The position numbers and the translations under genes are program-made. Shown here one piece after another: positions 58,500-64,000 of a stretch of 64,000 nt of DNA (position 1 is its first letter; the number at the start of each line of letters is the position of its first letter). The stretch comes from Vreelandella zhuhanensis (GTDB lineage Bacteria; Pseudomonadota; Gammaproteobacteria; Pseudomonadales; Halomonadaceae). The notes beneath the pieces were generated by a model. The model made no database searches and was not told the origin of the DNA. It was given only the letters and a program-made list of their open reading frames with translations. Where the stretch lies: positions 168,135 to 232,134 of the forward strand of contig NZ_WTKP01000008.1 of assembly GCF_009793355.1 (NCBI RefSeq), read 5' to 3'.

Positions 58500-60221
58500 G
58501 TGGAACTGCTTTCCGGCGCAGATATGATCGCCCGCTTCTTGCAAGATGAGGGCGTTGAGTACATTTATGGTTATCCCGGTGGGGCCGCGCTACATATTTA
58601 TGATGCGCTGTTCCGTCAAGACAAGGTGAAGCACATTCTGGTGCGTCACGAACAGGCCGCGACGCATGCCGCCGACGGCTATGCCCGCGCTTCGGGCAAG
58701 CCCGGTGTCGTGCTGGTGACATCAGGCCCTGGAGCCACCAATGCGGTGACCGGCATTGCCACCGCCTACATGGACTCGATTCCCATGGTGGTGCTTTGCG
58801 GCCAGGTGATGAGCCATCTGATCGGTGACGACGCCTTTCAGGAAACCGATATTGTCGGCGTGACCCGACCGATCGTGAAACACAGCTTTTCAATTCGGCA
58901 CCCATCGGAAATTCCTGACGTATTGAAAAAGGCGTTCTATCTGGCAGCCACAGGGCGTCCCGGTCCGGTGGTGGTGGATATTCCCAAGGACATGACCGCT
59001 CCTACCGAGCGCTACGAGTACATCTACCCGAAAAAGGTCAAGATGCGCTCGTATAACCCGGTGACGCGTGGCCATACCGGCCAGATCAAGAAAGCGGTCG
59101 ACATGATGCTCAAGGCCAAGCGGCCGGTGTTCTACACCGGTGGCGGCGTGGTGCTCGGCAAGGCCTGCGAAGGATTGACCGATCTGGTCCAGCGCCTTGA
59201 TTACCCGATCACCACCACCTTGATGGGAATCGGCGCTTACCCGCAAAGTGACCGTCAGTGTCTGGGCTGGCTGGGAATGCACGGCTCCTATGAGTCGAAC
59301 ATGGCCATGCACCATGCTGATCTGGTGATTGCCATCGGGGCGCGCTTTGATGACCGTGTGACCAACAATACCTCCAAGTTCTGTCCTACGGCCAAGATCA
59401 TTCATGTGGATATCGACCCCAGCTCGATCTCCAAGACGATACGCGCGGATGTACCCATCGTTGGCCCGGCGGCCAGCGTGATCAATGAAATGATCAGTCT
59501 GGTGCAGGGCCAAGACATCGCTAATCCCGATGCCTTGGCCCAGTGGTGGCAGCAGATCGATGGCTGGCGCGCAGAACGTGTGGGTAAGCTTTACGAGCCT
59601 TCTGACGGCGGCGTGTTGAAATCCCAGGAAGTGGTCGAGGCGTTATGCCGTGTCACGCATGGTGAAGCGTTCGTGACCACGGACGTTGGCCAGCATCAGA
59701 TGTTCGCTGCCCAGTACTATAAGTTCGATAAACCCAATCGTCTGATCACCTCGGGAGGCTTGGGTACCATGGGGTTCGGTTTCCCCGCTGCCATGGGTAT
59801 CAAACAGAGCTACCCTGACGATCACGTCGTCTGCGTGACGGGGGAAGGTAGTTTCCAGATGATGATGCAGGAGCTTTCCACCTGTAAGCAGTACGCCATC
59901 GGGGTGAAGATCGTCAATCTCAACAATGCCTCGCTGGGGATGGTGCGCCAGTGGCAGGATCTCAACTATAAGTCCCGCCATGCGCATTCCTACATGGAAT
60001 CATTGCCGGACTTTCACAAGTTGATCGAGGCCTATGGCTTTACCGCTATTACGGTGAATACGCTGGATGAGCTTGAGCCGGCGCTTGAACGCGCCTTTGC
60101 CGATAAGCATGAGTTGGTGTTTCTGGACGTGAAGGTAGATCCGCACGAGCACGTTTATCCGATGCAGGTGCCTTTGGGCTCCATGCGCGACATGCTGCTT
60201 TCCAAGACGGAGCGAACCTGA
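58500..60221 (+). CDS. ilvI: Acetolactate synthase large subunit (IlvI/IlvB)
   Basis: ThDP-dependent enzyme that joins pyruvate with pyruvate or 2-oxobutyrate, the first common step of valine, leucine and isoleucine synthesis. The ~573-residue protein has the N-terminal YGYPGGAALHIYDAL, the active Glu in LVRHEQAATHAADGYARASG, and the C-terminal ThDP region GEGSFQMMMQELSTC then NLNNASLGMVRQWQ. GTG at 58500 has AGGGGAG before it and fits the family N-terminus; the open frame continues upstream through the leader. The small-subunit gene begins at the last base of its stop. Confidence 0.96.
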   Translation: MELLSGADMIARFLQDEGVEYIYGYPGGAALHIYDALFRQDKVKHILVRHEQAATHAADGYARASGKPGVVLVTSGPGATNAVTGIATAYMDSIPMVVLCGQVMSHLIGDDAFQETDIVGVTRPIVKHSFSIRHPSEIPDVLKKAFYLAATGRPGPVVVDIPKDMTAPTERYEYIYPKKVKMRSYNPVTRGHTGQIKKAVDMMLKAKRPVFYTGGGVVLGKACEGLTDLVQRLDYPITTTLMGIGAYPQSDRQCLGWLGMHGSYESNMAMHHADLVIAIGARFDDRVTNNTSKFCPTAKIIHVDIDPSSISKTIRADVPIVGPAASVINEMISLVQGQDIANPDALAQWWQQIDGWRAERVGKLYEPSDGGVLKSQEVVEALCRVTHGEAFVTTDVGQHQMFAAQYYKFDKPNRLITSGGLGTMGFGFPAAMGIKQSYPDDHVVCVTGEGSFQMMMQELSTCKQYAIGVKIVNLNNASLGMVRQWQDLNYKSRHAHSYMESLPDFHKLIEAYGFTAITVNTLDELEPALERAFADKHELVFLDVKVDPHEHVYPMQVPLGSMRDMLLSKTERT

Positions 60222-60712
60222 TGCGTCATATCATCTCGATTCTGATGGAAAACGAACCCGGCGCCCTGTCCCGCGTGGTGGGGTTGTTTTCCCAGCGTAA
60301 TTTCAACATTGAAACCTTGAACGTGGCCGCGACGGAAGATCCGTCATTGTCGCGCTTGACGGTTACTACCGTGGGTGATGATCGGGTGATCGAGCAGATC
60401 ACCAAGCATCTCAACAAGTTGATCGATGTGATCAAGTTGGTGGATCTCACCGAAGGTAATCATATCGAGCGCGAACTGATGTTGGTGAAAGTGAAGGCGC
60501 TAGGGGCGGCACGCGATGAAGTGAAGCGCACGGTGGATATTTTCCGGGCGCAGATCGTCGATGTCACGCCTAGCCTTTATACGGTTCAGATCACCGGCGA
60601 CGCCACCAAGCTGGATGCGTTCTTGCAGGCAATGGGTCCGGTTGGAATATTGGAAGTGGCGCGTACCGGGGTGTCGGGCATCGCTCGTGGCGACAAGGTG
60701 CTGTCACTTTAA
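60221..60712 (+). CDS. ilvN: Acetolactate synthase small regulatory subunit (IlvN/IlvH)
   Basis: A 163-residue regulatory subunit with an N-terminal ACT domain (HIISILMENEPGALSRVVGL, then FSQRNFNIETLNVAATED) that binds valine for feedback inhibition, and a C-terminal domain ending GPVGILEVARTGVSGIARG. It starts within the ilvI stop (TGATG), giving coupled synthesis. A terminator follows about 70 bases downstream. Confidence 0.96.
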   Translation: MRHIISILMENEPGALSRVVGLFSQRNFNIETLNVAATEDPSLSRLTVTTVGDDRVIEQITKHLNKLIDVIKLVDLTEGNHIERELMLVKVKALGAARDEVKRTVDIFRAQIVDVTPSLYTVQITGDATKLDAFLQAMGPVGILEVARTGVSGIARGDKVLSL

Positions 60713-60781
60713 CGCTTGTTATAAAAAAGCTTGCCGTAAGCAGTTGATATCCATCTGCGTTCTGCAAGCCTTGTATTGATT

Positions 60782-60804
60782 AGCCGCCTTCGGGGCGGCT
60801 TTTT
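60782..60804 (+). terminator. Terminator of ilvI-ilvN
   Basis: AGCCGCC TTCGG GGCGGCT followed by TTTTT. It abuts the end of the convergent LysR gene. Confidence 0.88.
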
Positions 60805-61706
60805 CATGTTCGTTCATTGACTTCATCCCACAACGCCTGGGTCAGGGGGCTTTTCAAGCGCCGGTTCAGCACGCACAGCCCCACATCGTAGTGGGGGAGC
60901 TCGGGCTTGACCGCCAATATGCGTACCCGCTCGGCAAGGGGGCTGTTATCCAGCACAATTTTGGGCACCACACCTATGCCGAAACCCAGCCCGACCATGC
61001 TGACGATGGCTTCGTGACCGGCAACTTGGGCATAAATGCGGGGAGTGATACCTAGCGCCTTGAACCAGGTATCGGCATAGTCCCGCGAAAGGCCGGCCTC
61101 GGAAAGAATCATGGGGACATCTTGCCATTGAGTCGGTGTGGGGCTTTCCGGTGTATCAGGTACCCAGTTCATAGCCGCCCCGGTCTTCGTGAAAGGGGCG
61201 ATAAACACCAAGGGTGAGCGAGTCAAGGACTTGAAAGCCAGGGATGGCGGAGGCACGCGCGGTCGTGGCGTAATCGCCATATCGTCGTCGCCTGCCAATA
61301 CTCGTGCCATGGAATCTGCCGGGTCGCCGGTGTGAAGTTTCAATTCAACGCCGGGGTGACGGCTGCGAAAGGCACTGAGCAATTCGTAAAGAAAGCTGTA
61401 GCTGGCGGTCACCGAGCAATAAATGCTGATCTCGCCAGTGAGCTGTGTCGCCTCGGCGGCCAAGGTATGACGTAGTGCCTCCCATTGCTCGAGTGTGTCA
61501 CGGGCGTAGCGTTGCAGAATCAGCCCTTGGCGAGTCAAGGCTACATGCCGGTTGTCGCGTTCAAAAAGGGGGGCGTCGAGCGCTTCTTCTAATTGCCGGA
61601 TTGAGCGGCTCAGTGTCGAAGGGCTGACATGGCATAGCTCGCTGGCGCGGCCGAAATGCAGTGTTTCAGTCAGTGTCAGGAAGTGCTTGAGCTGGCGAAA
61701 GTCCAT
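60804..61706 (-). CDS. ilvY: LysR-family regulator IlvY, activator of ilvC
   Basis: A 300-residue LysR-type regulator. The N-terminal winged helix reads DFRQLKHFLTLTETLHFGRA, then CHVSPSTLSRSIRQLEEAL. The C-terminal effector domain contains GEISIYCSVTASYSFLYELL and a GLGFGIGVVPKIV segment typical of IlvY. It is divergent from ilvC, the known arrangement, in which IlvY with acetolactate activates ilvC. The ATG at 61706 is preceded by GTGGATTTCC and fits the LysR N-terminus; an open extension of 13 residues upstream would run into the operators. Confidence 0.92.
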   Translation of the reverse strand: MDFRQLKHFLTLTETLHFGRASELCHVSPSTLSRSIRQLEEALDAPLFERDNRHVALTRQGLILQRYARDTLEQWEALRHTLAAEATQLTGEISIYCSVTASYSFLYELLSAFRSRHPGVELKLHTGDPADSMARVLAGDDDMAITPRPRVPPPSLAFKSLTRSPLVFIAPFTKTGAAMNWVPDTPESPTPTQWQDVPMILSEAGLSRDYADTWFKALGITPRIYAQVAGHEAIVSMVGLGFGIGVVPKIVLDNSPLAERVRILAVKPELPHYDVGLCVLNRRLKSPLTQALWDEVNERT

Positions 61707-61729
61707 GGAAATCCACGTTGAGGTTATGT

Positions 61730-61774
61730 ATTGCATATTATGCAATGCAGCGTTTCAAATATAGCGTTTTACGC
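61730..61774. promoter_or_regulatory. ilvY/ilvC intergenic operators
   Basis: A perfect interrupted palindrome ATTGCATA T TATGCAAT at 61730-61746 and a second GCGT TTT ACGC at 61764-61774 within ATAGCGTTTTACGCAAT. Two TTGC-type LysR boxes roughly three helical turns apart match the tandem operators of IlvY-controlled genes. Confidence 0.75.
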
Positions 61775-61820
61775 AATAACTTGGCTGGCGTAGAGTTGGG
61801 CTCAGCGGCGTTACGCCTAG

Positions 61821-62864
<1,044 letters not shown>

Positions 62865-62890
62865 TTTCCAGCAATCTGAGCTAGTGGCGG

Positions 62891-62918
62891 ACAAGGGCGC
62901 GAATTATCGCGCCCTTGT
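62891..62918 (+). terminator. Stem-loop after ilvC
   Basis: ACAAGGGCGCG AATTAT CGCGCCCTTGT is a perfect 11-bp stem; the following TGCGTTTGTT is only modestly T-rich. Confidence 0.75.
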
Positions 62919-63014
62919 TGCGTTTGTTCAGGCGTGTACTTCCTGCATCAATCTCACCGTGTAGAATGAAATCCATCACTGCTATGGTGAGCTCATTTTA
63001 AATGGACGACACGT

Positions 63015-63872
63015 ATGACTCAGGAACCTCGTAATACGGAACAAGACCCCGGCGCTGATCGCGATACAGACAAGCAGGACGCCGTGGGTGGCAATGAAGA
63101 CCTGACAGCAGCTTTTCTACGCGAGACAGAGGTTGTCGAAGAATCTGTCGAGGACGGGAAGAAGGTGCGTCGCAAGGGTATCTATTTACTACCTAACCTA
63201 TTCACTACCTCCGCACTTTTCTCGGGTTTTTTTGCTGTGGTGGCTGGTATCAATGGTGATTTTGCCGCTGCCGCCGTGGCTATCTTCATCGCGATGGTGC
63301 TGGATGGGCTGGATGGCCGAGTCGCTCGCATGACCAATACCCAAAGTGCCTTCGGTGCGGAATATGACAGTCTATCGGATATGCTTTCTTTTGGAGTGGC
63401 GCCTGCGCTGGTGGCATTTACCTGGATACTGCAGGATATCGGTAAGACGGGTTGGGTCGTGGCCTTCTTGTATGTTGCCTGCGCCGCGCTGCGCCTGGCA
63501 CGTTTCAATGTTCAAGTCGGCAGTACAGACAAGCGCTGGTTCATTGGCTTGCCCAGCCCTTCTGCTGCGGCCTTGATAGCTGCTTGTGTCTGGACGTTTT
63601 ACCATTTCGATGCCGATGCACTGGGTTTCAAGCTGTTGATGCTGTTTGTTGTGGCCGCAGCAGCTGTCCTGATGGTGAGCAACATCCGTTATTACAGCTT
63701 CAAGGATGTCGATCTCAAAGGGCCAGTGCCCTTTGTGGTGCTATTGGCAGTAGTGATTGGCTTCGTTGTGATTTCTATCGAACCTTCCGTCATGCTGCTT
63801 CTGCTTTTCAGTGCTTACGTAATTTCGGGGCCAATATTGGCAATAATGCGCAAGGCAAAAGCTAGAAACTGA
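63015..63872 (+). CDS. pssA: CDP-diacylglycerol-serine O-phosphatidyltransferase PssA
   Basis: Integral membrane enzyme of the CDP-alcohol phosphatidyltransferase family that makes phosphatidylserine, the precursor of phosphatidylethanolamine. The catalytic D-x2-DG-x2-AR-x8-G-x3-D-x3-D motif is complete in DGLDGRVARMTNTQSAFG followed by AEYDSLSD (about residues 96-121). Seven or eight hydrophobic helices follow. The first ~55 residues are acidic and likely cytoplasmic. It follows ilvC, as in Pseudomonas. The weak ribosome site before ATG 63015 leaves the exact start slightly open. Confidence 0.95.
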   Translation: MTQEPRNTEQDPGADRDTDKQDAVGGNEDLTAAFLRETEVVEESVEDGKKVRRKGIYLLPNLFTTSALFSGFFAVVAGINGDFAAAAVAIFIAMVLDGLDGRVARMTNTQSAFGAEYDSLSDMLSFGVAPALVAFTWILQDIGKTGWVVAFLYVACAALRLARFNVQVGSTDKRWFIGLPSPSAAALIAACVWTFYHFDADALGFKLLMLFVVAAAAVLMVSNIRYYSFKDVDLKGPVPFVVLLAVVIGFVVISIEPSVMLLLLFSAYVISGPILAIMRKAKARN

Positions 63873-63891
63873 AGTTTTTTACACTAGGGGC

Positions 63892-63920
63892 TTGCCAGTG
63901 TCCCGGCCAGGAGGTAGAGT
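63892..63920 (+). promoter_or_regulatory. Strong stable-RNA-type promoter, probable rRNA operon promoter
   Basis: TTGCCA at 63892-63897, exactly 17 bases, TAGAGT at 63915-63920, then a short GC-rich discriminator (ACGCATCCGC). No coding sequence follows to the window end, which fits an rRNA promoter. Confidence 0.62.
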
Positions 63921-63926
63921 ACGCAT

Positions 63927-64000
63927 CCGCTGCCGGGAACGCCAGGCGTTTCCAGCGGTGGAGCTTGCTGAAAAGCAAGCAGTGTCAAGGGGTTAGCGCT
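63927..64000 (+). ncRNA. Probable rRNA operon leader with antitermination hairpins (partial)
   Basis: Starting near the expected +1, a long hairpin (CCGCTG...CAGCGG, 63927-63958, with an inner GGAACG/CGTTTC-type stem) is followed by a perfect GCTTGCT GAAA AGCAAGC hairpin (63963-63980). The window then ends in TTAGCGCT, the expected beginning of a boxA (GCTCTTTAACA). This arrangement, hairpin then boxA, is that of rRNA antitermination leaders. The 16S gene itself would be outside the window. Confidence 0.55.

Overview
The window is chromosomal DNA from a gammaproteobacterium, most likely a Halomonas-like member of the Halomonadaceae. This is inferred, not measured. Gene order repeatedly matches the Pseudomonas/Oceanospirillales pattern as I remember it: ispB / rplU-rpmA-obgE-proB-rpsT-murJ-ribF-ileS-lspA-fkpB-ispH-pilE, then fimT-like / thiO / bamD / rluD-pgeF-clpB, then ilvI-ilvN-(ilvY)-ilvC-pssA followed by an rRNA operon. 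Most genes are GC-rich with ATG/GTG starts and clear Shine-Dalgarno sites. The minor-pilin block and the stretch before the repeat-protein genes are visibly AT-rich.

Region by region: 1-6695 is one co-directional nitrate-respiration and molybdenum-cofactor operon (end of narH, narJ, narI, a parvulin-type foldase, moaB, moeA, a Crp/Fnr-family DNR-like regulator, a DGC zinc-binding protein, moaA). It combines the nitrate reductase subunits, their assembly chaperones, cofactor synthesis and a likely NO/anaerobiosis regulator. 6705-10873 (minus) is an envelope pair: a very large AsmA-family protein and a BON-domain lipoprotein. 11263-12519 holds two paralogous, secreted, extremely hydrophilic Q/D/R-rich proteins. 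One is built of nine in-frame 30-bp repeats; the other carries seven consecutive GxxxG steps. 12578-15599 (minus) is a PhnCDE-like oxyanion ABC importer with a fused double permease. 15800-21060 has a small AhpD-like protein, then a TetR repressor divergent from an RND efflux pair, with a 36-bp perfect palindrome between them. 21166-25685 is an ion and osmotic-stress group (MscS-type channel, CPA2 antiporter with an NAD-binding domain, double Usp protein) ending beside tRNA-Pro(CGG).

26084-38744 is a housekeeping block: isoprenoid chain synthesis, ribosomal proteins L21, L27 and S20, the Obg GTPase, proline synthesis, the lipid II flippase, FMN/FAD synthesis, Ile-tRNA synthetase, signal peptidase II, an FKBP and IspH. 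38811-41725 is an AT-rich type IV minor-pilin cluster (pilE, fimT-like, pilV, pilW, pilX) without pilY1. 41793-48660 has trpS, malic enzyme, aconitase A and thioredoxin reductase. 48700-58066 has a second FimT-like pilin, thiO, a PP0621-family protein, nadE, bamD, rluD, pgeF and clpB, the last behind a heat-shock-type promoter.

58129-62864 is branched-chain amino acid synthesis: a strongly structured leader, ilvI-ilvN, and divergent ilvY/ilvC with inverted-repeat operators. pssA follows. The last ~110 bases look like a strong stable-RNA promoter and the hairpin leader of an rRNA operon whose 16S gene would begin just past the window.

I see no insertion sequence, prophage or CRISPR array. The least explained items are the secreted repeat-protein pair, the DGC protein in the nitrate operon, the long PilX C-terminus, and the structured ilvI leader.
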